Part shown: positions 52,601 to 63,860 of the stretch, piece after piece
Position numbering within the stretch: the first letter of the stretch is position 1
Layout: each line of letters begins with the position of its first letter
Notes under the pieces: generated by a model
The model's input: only the letters and a program-made list of their open reading frames with translations
Databases searched by the model: none
Told to the model about the DNA's origin: nothing
Made by a program: the position numbers and the translations under genes
NCBI RefSeq assembly: GCF_035582795.1
Contig: NC_134374.1
Span: 24,939,798 to 25,003,797, forward strand
Direction: 5' to 3'
DNA: 64,000 bases
DNA from: Mycteria americana
Taxonomy: Eukaryota > Chordata > Aves > Ciconiiformes > Ciconiidae

Positions 52601-55600
52601 CTGGACCTGGAGGCGCTCCGCCACGGGCACCCGCAGCTGCGCCATCTCAGCACCGCGCTCGTCACCGCCTGCCGGGCGCTGCACAGGCGAGTGTCCCGGC
52701 GGGGACCAGCCCCCGGGGTCACCTACCTCATCCCCGTCCCCTTCATGGTGCTTCATGGTGGCGGAGCATCTCCGCCGAGGCTCAGGAGATGTCCGTGCTG
52801 GCTCTCACCTGCTCCTCTCCTCCGCAGTGAGATCGACTTCACGCTGGCGGGTCTGGAGACGCTGGCCAGGGTGTTCGACCCCCCTGCGTCCCCTCGCAGC
52901 CCAGCCAGGGAGCAGGTGAGCCCCCCTCGGGCCGCCGCAGCCCCCCGCTGCCCGCAGGTGCCTTGTCGCATGTGACTGGGTGCAGCTGGTCTGCGGGGGA
53001 GGTGGTCGGGGTGGTTTTAGTGCCTGTTGGCACCCAAAGGTGCTGCACACCCCGTGGCGCTGCCGGTGGTCCCTGGGTGCTGTGTGTGCCGGGGTTCCCG
53101 CAGCTGGCAGAGGGGACCTGGCTCCCCGTGGCCTGGGACAAGCAGGGACTTGTTCCTGCACCTGGTCCAGGACGCGGCAGGGGGGAAGCTGCTTCCCCTG
53201 CCAGACCCCAGGGATGCCCACGTCTCAGGGTGCAGCCCGGACCCACAGGGAGGAATCCACCGGTCCAGTGCCACCGCGCTGCTCCAAAAATGTCCGTCCT
53301 TCCCCTCAGGGTCTCCTGACCAGCGATCCAGACCTGGAGCTGCTCCTCAACAAGATATCTACCGTCAACCATCTCCTCTCTTCGCTGGAGAAGAAGGTGC
53401 CTGCCCGCCCCGCGATGCCAGGCTGGGGAAGCCTGGATGGGCGCAGGGGGAGCACGGCCACTGCTGACCACGGCCACTGCTGACCACGGCCACCGCCCGG
53501 CTCCGCCGGTGCCCCGGGCTGGGGAACCTCACTCTGCTCCAGCAAACCCCTCACCTAAATTAAACCCTCCAGCAAAGCAAGCTGCCGGCGGTGGCACGGC
53601 CCCGGGGTTCCCCTCGGGGCAGGACAGGCTGGGTGACCAGGGCTCCCAGTTAGCCCAGTGTCCCCAGACCAGTGCCTGTCTCTCCCGCAGGTGCTGAAGT
53701 CGCTGCAGGAGACGGTGTCGAGGCACAACCTGGCGCTGCCCAGTGTGGTGGCAGTCCCCCCGCCAGCCGCCAAGCCCCTGGCCGTGCAGAGCTTCGAGGT
53801 GAGGGACGCGGTGGGGCCCCGGCGTCTCTGCTTGGGCAGGGCAGGCGCGGGGCCGCCCTGGGAACCGTGTCCCTGTCTGCAGGTGAAGGTGGGCAAGTCG
53901 CAGCGGGCAGCCCTGACGGTGGACGTGGAGTCGGGCACGGTGGCCATCACCAAGGCAGGCAGTGGGTCCCCGGAGGAGACCATCCCGCAGGACAAAAGTA
54001 AGGGGCTGCTGAGCTGACCCCCCACCGGCCACCGATGGGGTGCTGCGGGGCCGTGGGATTCCCTGGCACAGGCCTGATGCCAGAGTGATGGGCTGCAGAC
54101 CCAGTTGCACCCCAAGCCCCCGTCCCACACTGCCTGCTGCCCCCACGGCAGGAGGTGGGGGACCACCATTGCCCCCCTCACGCCTGGCGTTCAGTCCTGC
54201 AGCTGATCAAATACCAGAGCGTGCAGAGCAAGGTGAGGCTGGTGTACGACCGGGAGCCACAGAGGAGCCTGAGCAGAGACTTTGTCTTCCCCAGCGCCCG
54301 GGTAAGCGGCGCCGGCTGCGCTCACGGGGTGTCCTGGGGGAATGCGGAGCCGTCATGTAGCAATGCAGGAAATGAGTGGTCTCAGGGTTGAGACCACCCC
54401 TGCAAGCCGGCTCCTACGCCTGGGGGTGACGTCCCCCTGACCCCGGCACCTTCTGGGGTGCTGCAGCTCCTGGCTCCCCTTTGGGACCCTAAGACACCCG
54501 TATCGTCCCACAGAAGCGAGAGGCCTTTTGCCAGCTGCTGCAGCTGATGAAGATCCAGCACTCCAACCTGGACGAGCCTGACCTCATCTCGGTGTACGTC
54601 GGGACATGGAACATGGGTAAGGGGCCAGGATAAGGTCGCATTGTCCTTGGGAGGCTGTCATGGCTCGTCGTGAGCCCGGGTGGGTTTTGGGAGGTGAGGG
54701 CTTCAGGGAGCTGCCCCAGGAAACCTGAGGTCCAAGCTGGTCCTCAGTGGGAGGAGGAGGCCGGAGAAGACCCCAACTTGGCCGCTTTCGGGTTTGCCCG
54801 TCCCGTCGTGATCCACTTGGCCGGTGGCTGTCAGGGAAATGGAGGAGCTGGGGTACTGGGAGAGTTCTGAGTGGTAGCAGTAAATCCCAGCGTCAGTCTG
54901 GGACATGCATGGGTGAACCATGGGGCTGGCACGATGCTTCCCGTCCCCGGTGGCTCCTGGAGACGCGTAGGGTCTGGGGTTGGAGAGGAGCTCGGCGAGC
55001 CAGGCATGCTGTCCCCCCCGGTGACCCGCTGTCCCCTGCCCGCAGGCAGCACGCCGCCGCCCCGCTCCCTCGCCTCCTGGCTGACCTCGAGGGGCTTGGG
55101 GCGCACGCAGGACGAGACCACTGCCTGCATCCCCCACGACATCTACGTTATCGGCACCCAGGAGAACTCCCTGGGCGACCGCGAGTGGGTCGAGTTCCTC
55201 CGCGCATCTCTGAAGACCCTGATGACCATCGACTACCGAGTGGTAACGTCAGGACGCAGCCTGGACCCCTCCGGCCGTGCCTGGGGAGGCACCCGGTGCC
55301 GAGCAGGCTAAAGACATCCCCCGGCAGTCTCGGGGAGCTGGTTGCCAGCAGCCATCGCCCCAGGGCTCTTACCCCCGAACCCAGGGTCCTCTCCCACCCT
55401 AAATGCAGCCCAGGGAACCTCCTATGCCCCACGGCCTCCGTGCAGGGAGTGCCCTCCCCAGGAGCCACCTTTCAGGGATGGGTTGGCTCACCTTGCTGCT
55501 TCTCCACCCGCGTTGCCCCTCCGCAGGTCGCCCTGCAATGCCTCTGGAGCATCAAGATCGTGGTGCTGGTGAAGCCCGAGCACGAGCGGCGCATCAGCCA

Positions 55601-58600
55601 CGTCCACACCTCCAGCGTGAAAACTGGGATCGCCAACACGCTGGGTAGGGATGGGGACGGGGTGGCGGGGATGCCCCGGAGGGAGGGGGCAGTCTGGGGG
55701 CCATCCCAGGACCTCGGGGCCCCCCCCAGAGCTCAGTGCCTGGCACATCCCTGCAGGGAACAAGGGAGCCGTGGGCGTCTCCTTCCTCTTCAACGGGACC
55801 TCCTTTGGCTTCGTCAACTGCCACCTGGCCTCTGGCAGCGAGAAGACCCACAGGTGACGGAGGGGCGTGGGGGGACGGGGCTGCCCCGGGGCAGGTGGGT
55901 GTCTCAGGGGGCTGGAGGAGCCCTGAGGGGCTGTGGGGCTGTCCCTGTCCCCCTCCTGTCCCCACCTGGCAGGGGCAGGATGAGGATGAGGTGTCCCTGG
56001 GGTGGCTCACACGGTGCTGCTGTCCCCCCCACAGGCGTAACCAGAACTACAGTGACATCCTGCGTTCCCTGGTCCTGGGCGACAAGCGGCTCAGCGCCTT
56101 CGACCTCACCCTGCGCTTCACCCACCTCTTCTGGTTCGGGGACCTCAACTACCGCCTGGACATGGACGTGCAGGTGGGACCCTGCAGGCACTGCGGCTGG
56201 GGACGGTGGCACACTGGTGGCAGCACTGGTGCAGCCGCAGTGGTGAGAGGAGCTGGGGCTCACCACGCCTTCCTCTCCCGGCGCAGGACATCCTTGCCCA
56301 TATAACCAAGAAGGAGTTTGAAGCCCTCCTGGCTGTCGACCAGCTCAACTTGGAACGGGAGAAGAACAAGGTGTTCCTGCGATTCAGTGAGTGCAGGGGC
56401 AAGCCTGGGGAACACCAACGTGCACCATGCAAGCCCCTCGGGGCAGGTCCCTGGGCTCTGCGTCCCGAGAGCACGCAAGCATGGGGACAGCCAGAGGGGC
56501 CAGGGGTGCCAGCCATCGGTGTGAGCCCCAGATGGGGACCACGACACCCCATGGGGACTCTCCCTGGCTGGTTGCAGCTGTGGGGACAGGCAGGGATGCT
56601 GGCCCTGTGCCACTTCTGTGTCTTGGTTCCCAGGCGAGGGTGACATCTCCTTCCCGCCCACGTACCGGTACGAGCGGGGCTCCCGGGACAGCTACATGTG
56701 GCAGAAGTTCAAGCCCACGGGGGTGAGCTGCTGGAGCGTCCCACCAAGCTGCAGGACATCACCGGGGGACAGGGACGGCAGGCTCGGACTGTGCCGGGCG
56801 GGCTGCGTGGTGATGTGCAGCCCTCACGCCTCCGCCAGCCCGTTCCCTCCCCAAGGGGGTCCGGGCAGGAGGGAGCTCACTTTCTGGGCTGCTTTTCTGG
56901 GCTGGGGGGAGCCAGACCCGAGGGGGCACTGAAGCCAGCTGCTTTCCCCATTTGTAGATGAGGATCAATGTCCCCTCGTGGTGCGACCGCATCCTGTGGA
57001 AGTCGCACCCGGAGACCCACGTCGTCTGTAACTCCTACGGTGAGTGAGACCCCGGGGCCGGGGGGACTCTGGGGTGGCCAGCGCTGCCCGGGACCCCGGG
57101 GCTCAGGAACCGTCACCCAGCTGCCCCCTCCCGCCATCCAGGCTGCACCGATGACATCGTGACCAGCGACCACTCGCCCGTCTTCGCCACCTTCGAGGTG
57201 GGAGTGACCTCGCAGTTTGTGCCCAAGAAGGGTAAGGGGTTTGGGGTCTGTCACCCCCCGTGCCCGGTTTGGGGTGAGCCCTGGCTGCGGGTGCTCGGCT
57301 GGCACACGCCGACCCGCCAGTTCCTGCCTGCAGCTCCCGGATCCGGCCCCGAGCCCCTGGCCTGCATCGAGTGGGAGAGCATCGAGGTGATCGTGAAAAC
57401 GGCCAGCCGCAGCAAGTGCTACATCGAGTTTCACTCCTACTGCCTGGAGGGTGAGGTGGCCCCGCGGGGCGGGGGTGCCGGGGTGCCGGGGCTGTGCTGC
57501 GGGGGCGAGCCGGCCCCGGCTGGAGCTGTGTCCCCTGCTCTTCCCCGGCAGAGGCCCAGCGGAGCGGGGAGAACACCTCCCAGAGCTGCGACATCCCCGG
57601 CTTCCTCAAGCTGGGCTGGTCCGCAAAGCATCTGCCCGTGGTACGCACCGGGGCGGGTGGGCAGACGCTGGCCCCCCCCAGCCCTCGAGCATCCTCCTCC
57701 CTCCTCTTCCCCATCCCTCCCGCTGGCTCCGTACCCTGAGCCCCAAAGGGTGCCGGGGGCTGTCACCGTCCCCCCCAGGACAGAGCCGCCCCTGTGCCAC
57801 CCTACCCTGCGACACCCCTCCCCGAGCACCCCTCTCTCTGCGTGCAGCTGAACCCCATCCTGCCCGACCTGGAGTACCTGGGGGACCAGCACTTGCTCCT
57901 CAGCATCAAGGGTGTGGAGAGCTGCGAGTCCTACGGTGCGTGCAGGACGGTGGCGTGGGGGCCGCCATGGTGGCATGGGGGGTGCCAAGCATAGCCCCCG
58001 CAGGGCTCAGCTAACAGCCTGCTGGGTGGAAGGTTTTGCAGCTGAAGCTCGGCAGGAGGGACCCCGGCACCCACCCCGCTCCGGGGTGCCGCTGCGTACG
58101 GGGGGGCTTGCCTGCCCGCCGAGCTGCCCGGAGCGGGGGGTAACGCAGGCGTGCGCTGTGCCTGCAGGCGAGTGCTGCATCGCAATGAGGTCAATGATCG
58201 GCAGCATGGCCCAGCAGTTCGAGACCTTCCTCTTCCACCGCGGCGAGGAGACGGGCTCCATGCGCGGCTGGATGAAGGTCCGGGTCCCCAAGGACAGGCG
58301 CAGCACCCGCGAGAGGCTCTATGGTAAAGGCGGCCACGCACCAGCCCCCTCCCCTCGCCCTGGGCATGGGGACTCAGGGCCACGCTCGGGCACGGCATGG
58401 CTGAGAGCTGCCCATGCCCACGCTGCCCTGCTGGACCCCGGCCGCGGGCAGGGGCCATGCAGTGCCCGGTGGAGAGAGGCCAGACTTCGGTGCCTTTGCA
58501 GAGTGGATCAGCTTCGAGGAGGAGGATGCCGAGCCGGCGGCAGATGCCCCAACGTGCCCCAAGCCACCCCTGCAGCGCCTCAGGTACCCAGCTGGGCTCA

Positions 58601-59968
58601 GCCCCACCACGAGCCCTGGCCGTGGGGCGATGCTGAGCCCTCTCCCGCTGTGCTTCGCAGGAGCCGGCCCCGCAGCCTCCCGGAGTCGGCTGCTGGCTAC
58701 ACCAACCCAGCCTACTTCATCTTCGAGGGGGTCCCCAACGCATGGGCGCCGGCCCCCAGTGCGGGCAAAGCCCACAAGCAGCAGGCGGAGAGCCTGGGCG
58801 AGGGCCAGCGGCGCCGGAGCCCCCTCAGGGCACGGGTCCCTTCGCCCTCAGAGGAGGAGCGGTGGGGCGGCCGGCCCCGCTGTGTGCCAGGGGCCCCATC
58901 CCGTGGGCACCCGCTCAGCCCCCCGGGCGTGGGCCAGCAGAAGAGACCCAAATCGGCTGTGCTGGTGAGGGACGCACCGGGGCTGGGCGACTGCTCGCTG
59001 ACGGCGCTGCACATGGCCACCTGCCTGAGCCAGCTGGACCGGGCGTCCCCTGAGCGCAGAGGGGACAGCCAGAAGACCCTGCTGCACCAGACCCACAGCG
59101 CCCTGGAGCCGCCGCCGCGGCCCTGCCGGGAGGTGCCGAGGTGCATGCCGGATGCTCGCCAGCACGGCCGCCCTGGAGAGGTACTGCTGTGGTTCCCGTG
59201 GGGCTCTGGAGCTCAGCCGGGGGGCTTGGGAAGCTCAGGGAGGGGAGGGGACCTGCTTTTGGCCGTGGGGCCCCCAGCAGATGCTAGGTCCCATCCCCAT
59301 GGTGGTGCTCTGCCTGGTGGAGCCACCATGGCGCAGGCAGTGGGATGCGGTGGAAGGTGGAGGAGCAGCAATGTACCTGGTTCATGCACATGGGGTGAGG
59401 ACGGGAAGGTGGGGACTTCGTGGCCCTGGTGTGACACTGCTGGCGTGTGTCCTTGTTCTTCTTTCCCCAGTGGCCCTGCGACAGGGGCGAGCGGTCCCGC
59501 AGCGTTGGCGGGTGCCTGGGCCACCTTGGCTTGCAACAGGATGTGGAAGGGCTGCAGGAGCGTGGCTGGAACCACCTGGAGATCTTCAGGTACCCCCAGG
59601 CCCTGGAGCTCAGAAAGGGGGGCACGGTGCGGGCCAGCTCCTCTGGCCCTGGGATCCCTGGCAGAGCCCCATGCCCTGAGGGGGAGGAGAGATGAGCCTC
59701 GGGGTGGGGATGCACCAGGGCAGGGGCAGGAGGATATCAAGTCCCCACATCTCCGCGGATGCCTGGGGCCGTGCGGGCTCCCCGCTCCCTCTCGGGGGCT
59801 GCCCCAGCTCTTGCTCTCCCTCGCCGTGTGCGCAGAGATGTCACGGAGCGGGACCTGCTGGAGGCCGGGCTGCTCAGCCCGACCCATCCCCAGCTCGTCC
59901 ACGGCAAGCTCGGCGAGAGCACTGCGGTGAGCCTGCCGTGGAGACCTGACCTCGGACCCAGCGACTAG
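49692..59968 (+). CDS. INPPL1-like: SHIP2-type SH2-domain inositol polyphosphate 5-phosphatase (INPPL1 paralogue), 1151 aa
   Basis: Should remove the 5-phosphate of PI(3,4,5)P3 at the plasma membrane, damping PI3K signalling. Exons: 49692-49828, 51139-51202, 52050-52188, 52274-52424, 52546-52686, 52828-52915, 53310-53396, 53691-53798, 53883-53997, 54195-54301, 54514-54616, 55046-55242, 55527-55644, 55757-55853, 56035-56173, 56287-56386, 56634-56722, 56958-57039, 57142-57231, 57334-57450, 57552-57640, 57848-57935, 58168-58323, 58502-58583, 58661-59180, 59471-59589, 59836-59968. The sum is 3456 nt. Seen: SH2 with FLVRDS (Arg32); 5-phosphatase from GTWNMG (about 409) through FGDLNYRLD (585-593), PSWCDRILWKS (666-676) and SDHSPVF (696-702); C2-like region; TNPAYFIFEGVP (909-920); C-terminal SAM from about 1079. 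SAM marks SHIP2 (INPPL1), not SHIP1. The proline-rich region is shorter than in human SHIP2 (1258 aa). Introns are very short and GC-rich. The place beside ARR3 suggests a paralogue of INPPL1. Confidence 0.92.
53451..53498 (+). repeat. 16-bp tandem repeat in a SHIP2-like intron
   Basis: Three copies of roughly ACCACGGCCACTGCTG in the intron after the exon at 53310-53396. A similar two-copy 18-bp repeat (CTGCCTGCACCCTTCCTG) lies at 50433-50468 in the first coding intron. Confidence 0.7.
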
Positions 59969-60575
59969 AACACCCATCCCCACCCCAGCACCCGCCTGCG
60001 CTCTCCTCTGTGGAGCTCCCGGGATGGCAGAGAGCTGCCAAGGAGGACCGGGCAGGCAGGCACCCAGGGCTGGACCTATTGGCCACGCTCCCAACTTGCC
60101 TGGCCTCACCAGCAAGCAACTGGTGTTTCTCAGTTGGAAAGTCTCAGAAGGCTCCTGTGGCCATTGGGACGGACACTTTCCAGGTCTCGCCGCCTGTCTC
60201 CATCCTCCCTCCCCAAAGCGATGGAAGGACCATGCTGAGCCCCACCAGCAAGGAGGGACGGGGGACAGGGCAGATATTGAGGCCACTTGGGAAGCGGGGA
60301 CTGCTGGGTGCTTTGGACCTCGAGGCTCAGCCTCTCCGGGTGGCCGAAGTGCAGCCGGCAAGGGCACAGCAGCATGTGTGGCCAGCCCAGCCCCGCACAC
60401 CCTCATGCCTTCAGCCTCAGCGGCTGCTCCCTCCTCCCCGGGCTCAGCCCCGGTCGGACAGCGTTCCCAGAGGACTTCTCCTACAGCAGCCGCTCCTGAG
60501 GCTGCGGTGCCATTTCCTTACGAGATGCCCCTTGCTACCCCCATCCAGAATAAAGTCTCAGGGACACTGGGGTGC
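59969..60575 (+). other. 3' UTR and poly(A) signal of the SHIP2-like gene
   Basis: About 600 nt after the TAG at 59966-59968, ending with AATAAA at 60549-60554 followed by a GTGTGTG-type GT-rich element at about 60571-60590. Cleavage is expected near 60570. Confidence 0.65.
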
Positions 60576-61790
60576 GTGTGTGCAACGCCTGGTTCTGTGC
60601 AGGGGCAAGGAGTGAGGCTGCCAAGCCGAGGCAAGCCAAGTGGGGAGAGTACTGGCTCCCGGTGCCTCGGCTACTCCAGGAGCATTGCCCCCTGCCTCCC
60701 ACTGTTTAACTTGGGACCCCGCAAACCCCAGCCCTCGAGACTGCCCTTGCTTGGTGTCCCATGGGGCTCCCGCCCAGGGCTGGGCTGGCTCTGCCCTCGG
60801 CGGGTGCTTGCGGTGGCACGGTTCCCCCTGGAACACGCCGGCTCTGCCTGCTCAGCCCTGCACGCCGGCGGTCCCCCGCGCTCTGCCTCTGTGGCCGAGC
60901 ATCCCCGGGCTGCCCCTTGCACCTCTGCTCACCCAAGCCGGCCCACTCGTGGCCACGGTCCCCCGCGTCTCAGGGTGCACCCGTTCACCCCCACCGTGCC
61001 TCGTTCATCGCGACGCTGACGTGTTTGCGTGGCACCCACCCTTCGCCCACCTGCACGCTCGCAAAGGAGTTAAATCCCCCGGACCGGGAACGGCTCTGCA
61101 GGCAGCGGGGGCACACGCTTCCCCCAAAACACAGGGACAACCCGACCCGGCAGGGCCCCGGCTGCTGCAACACCTGAGGTGGCCCCGTTTTTGGGGACAC
61201 TATGCCCAGGCTGGCCTCAAGGTGGCAGTGGCCACCTACGTCCCCAGGATTGCCCCACAGGGCTGGGGTGCCAGCAGGGCAGCACCCCGGGGCGCGGGCA
61301 CTGCCGGGAGCCCTGTGGCCCCAGTGGGGCAGGGAGGCTGCCCTGGGGTGGGCAAGGGGCCGTGGTCCCCACGGGCAGGGGGCTGCGGTCCCCACGGACG
61401 CGGGGCTATGGCGCCCGTGGTTGAGGAGCCGTGGTCCCCATGAGCGAGGGCCCGTGGTCCCCATGGCCAAGGGTCCTTGTCCCCCACTGGGAAAGGGCTG
61501 CGACCCCATGGGTGAGGCCCACACGTCCCATGTCTGGGGGGCTGCTGCGGGGGCTGCAGATGGCCCAAAGCCCGCGAGGGCGATGGATGGGACGGGAGCG
61601 CAGTAGGGTGAGCCCTGCAGGCAGCCCCTGGGGCGGGCAGGGGTGCGGGCAGGGACACTGCGGGCTCCTGCCCCCGCCTCCGCCCGCCTCCAGCCCTGCC
61701 TCTCCCGGGCACTTTGCTCCCAGCGGCGGGCGAGCGGGAGCGGGCACGGACGGCACAGCGCAGCGACGGGCAGCCCGCGGCCCCGCCAGC
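60576..61790. other. Intergenic, GC-rich; no gene recognised
   Basis: No frame matches a known family. Long open frames on both strands are explained by GC content. The stretch contains the minisatellite at 61308-61513. Confidence 0.45.
61308..61513 (+). repeat. GC-rich minisatellite
   Basis: About six to eight imperfect copies of a unit around GGCCGTGGTCCCCACGGGCA, some 20-30 bp long and variable in spacing. Examples start near 61359, 61381, 61428 and 61451. Confidence 0.65.
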
Positions 61791-61867
61791 ATGGCCCCCG
61801 GCCCCGCGGGGCACAGGCGCTCCCCGGGGGAGCCCCGCTCCTGAGAGCTGCCCAGCCCAGGACCGCA
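61640..61867 (+). other. Possible first exon and promoter of a further gene (weak)
   Basis: A CpG-dense block ends in CCGCAG|GTGAGCCGG, a good donor at 61867-61868. It holds ATGGCCCCCGG at 61791, but that frame stops after 18 codons, so the block would be a 5' UTR exon. No downstream exon could be identified in the rest of the window. Confidence 0.22.
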
Positions 61868-63459
61868 GGTGAGCCGGGGCAGCCCGTGCCTGGTGGAGGG
61901 CAGCAGCCAGGACAGCCCCACCACGGCCATGACATGGCCACGCACACCCAGCCGGGCTCTGGGGGGCCCTGTGGGGAGCAGCTTTGGCCCCACGAGGGAC
62001 AGAGGTGGGATCCCCCGGGCTGGATGGGTGTGGGGTGGGGGTCAGCCAGTTCTCTCCAGCCCTCCGCCATCCCCAAATCCCTCCGTGCATCCTCCTCCCT
62101 AACATGCTACTGCCTTCCTCCCTCCCCAAGGGCCTTCATCCTTCCTGGTGCAGCCACCTCCTCTCCTTCATCTTCCTTGCCATCCCCCAAATCACTGCCT
62201 CCTTGCAGGGCGAAGCTGCCCCTTGGGCTGCTGCAGCGTCAGGCTCCTGCCCTTCCCTGGGGAGGCGGAGGGACAGGGACAGGGACAGCCCACCCAAGGG
62301 CAAAAGGAAACCCTCACCTCCCACCCCGCTGAGAAAGGGGGTCACCTCAGAGCAGGGGACGTGGTGGACAGCGAGGGAAGCACCCGGCCCCGCTGGCATC
62401 CGCGGTGCCCGAGCAGCGCAGGCAGATCGTGCTTTGCCTGCTCTTGCAGCCGAAAGGAAGGATCGAAAAGAAATTAGGTCATGCTCAACTTGTGCCGGGG
62501 CTTTGGCTGCACAAACCACGTGACGATTAGGGACAAGGGTCCTTCTGCAGGATGTTTTGCATAATTTCCCCTTGTTTTGCAATTTCCAAGAGCTTAGGTG
62601 AGAAGAAAAGCCCTGTTTTTCCCGTGCTCCTGCGGCAGCCGGTCCCAGGCTCGCCCAGCCCCGTATCCCTCGGCGGCTGCTCGCTCCCCTCCAAAATCCA
62701 CTCTCCTGTCCCCTCTCCAAAGCTCCTGCCCGCTACACCACCATCCCCGACCCCCCGTCCCATCCTGCCAGCGGGCAGGACTTTGTCTCTAAGGCAGAGT
62801 CTGCCTTTGGTGCTGCCCCACTCATTCATTTTATTGGTGCCTTTCCAACGCCCCCATAAATCCCCAGGGCAGGCAGCCTGAGCCAGCTGCTGGGGCACCC
62901 CGGGCCGGGGGTGGCTGCCGGCTCCCACCGGGACCGGTGCTGCCCGTGGGGCTGAAGGATGGCTTCAGGCTGGGCACAGCCGCAGGGCTGGGAGCCAAGG
63001 CAGAGCTCCCGTTCCTGCGGCAAAGGGCCAAGGGCAGCACGTGCCCCCCGACACACGGCCCCGTGGCCGGCCCCTGCCCCTTCCCGCTGGCGGATGGCTG
63101 TGCGGGTGTTTTACAGGACCTCTCGCTGCTTCCCGGGGCACGTGCGGGGGCCAGCTTGCAGGGAGATGTGCTTGCCATGGGCAAGGGCTCCCCAGCGTCG
63201 CAGCCCTCGTGCATCCACAAAACAAGCAGGGCAGGAGCAGGCATCGCCTTCCCAGCTCCACGTCCTTTCCCGGCAGTGCTTCCCACCTCCCGCTCCAGCA
63301 GCGAGCCCGAACGCTTGGCTCAGACCCTACCACGGCTGCGGTCGGCTCCTCCTTGAAAAGCCGACACTGGGGAGGCTGTGGCCAGGGAGAGCCTTGCTGG
63401 GGACGTCAGCGAGGAGTAGGAACGGGTCTGGCGGTGACGTGTCCTCAGGGTGGACTGAT
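61868..63459. other. GC-rich stretch without a recognised gene
   Basis: It contains a short GGGACA triplet repeat at 62269-62287. No exon set with matching phases, and no protein family, was recognised on either strand. Confidence 0.4.
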
Positions 63460-63860
63460 GTGAATCAGTAATTTAAACCACTGATTTTGATCATGACTAA
63501 GATGAGGAAGCAGGAAACCTGTTGAGATAAAGCTTGCCAAATGTCGTCTTCTTTCGCATTGTTATTTTTTAGTGGTTATCCCCAAAGGAAGCTTGCTTAG
63601 GAATGGTTAAATCACACTGCTGAGTGCTGACCCTGACCGTGCTCGGGCTTTATCAGCTGGCAGAAGCCACGTACCTGCGCTCTCCTCCAAGCAGCTCGGC
63701 ACCACGCATCTACTCAGGCTCTTTTTCCTTATGTGTTTCTTACACCAGATTATTATTTTTCTATTTATTGGCTTCTTCATCTTAGTTGTTTGTCGACCTA
63801 TGTCATGGGCATTGGCTTTGGTCACTGAACCCTGCGCCACCTCCGGTCTGGTCGGGCTCA
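63460..63860. other. AT-rich block of unknown nature
   Basis: It stands out from GC-rich surroundings, with AT-rich words such as CAGTAATTTAAACCACTG and TTGTTATTTTTTAGTGG. It could be an old interspersed repeat or a conserved non-coding element; I cannot name a family. An 84-codon frame on the minus strand (63607-63861) resembles nothing known. Confidence 0.3.

Noticed and set aside
57912-59930. One 672-codon frame running through the last part of the SHIP2-like gene
   Set aside because: It contains genuine exon sequence (from about 58661) but elsewhere reads through introns with clear splice sites. The spliced model matches SHIP2 much better.
59929-59934. GTGAGC after ACTGCG as a further splice donor in the last exon of the SHIP2-like gene
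   Set aside because: The SAM domain is already complete and an in-frame stop follows after 12 codons. SHIP2 also ends soon after SAM. No convincing next exon was seen before the poly(A) signal.
60985-62129. Two overlapping long minus-strand frames downstream of the SHIP2-like gene
   Set aside because: They run through the minisatellite and consist of Gly/Pro/Arg-rich repeats. No domain and no matching splice pattern were seen.
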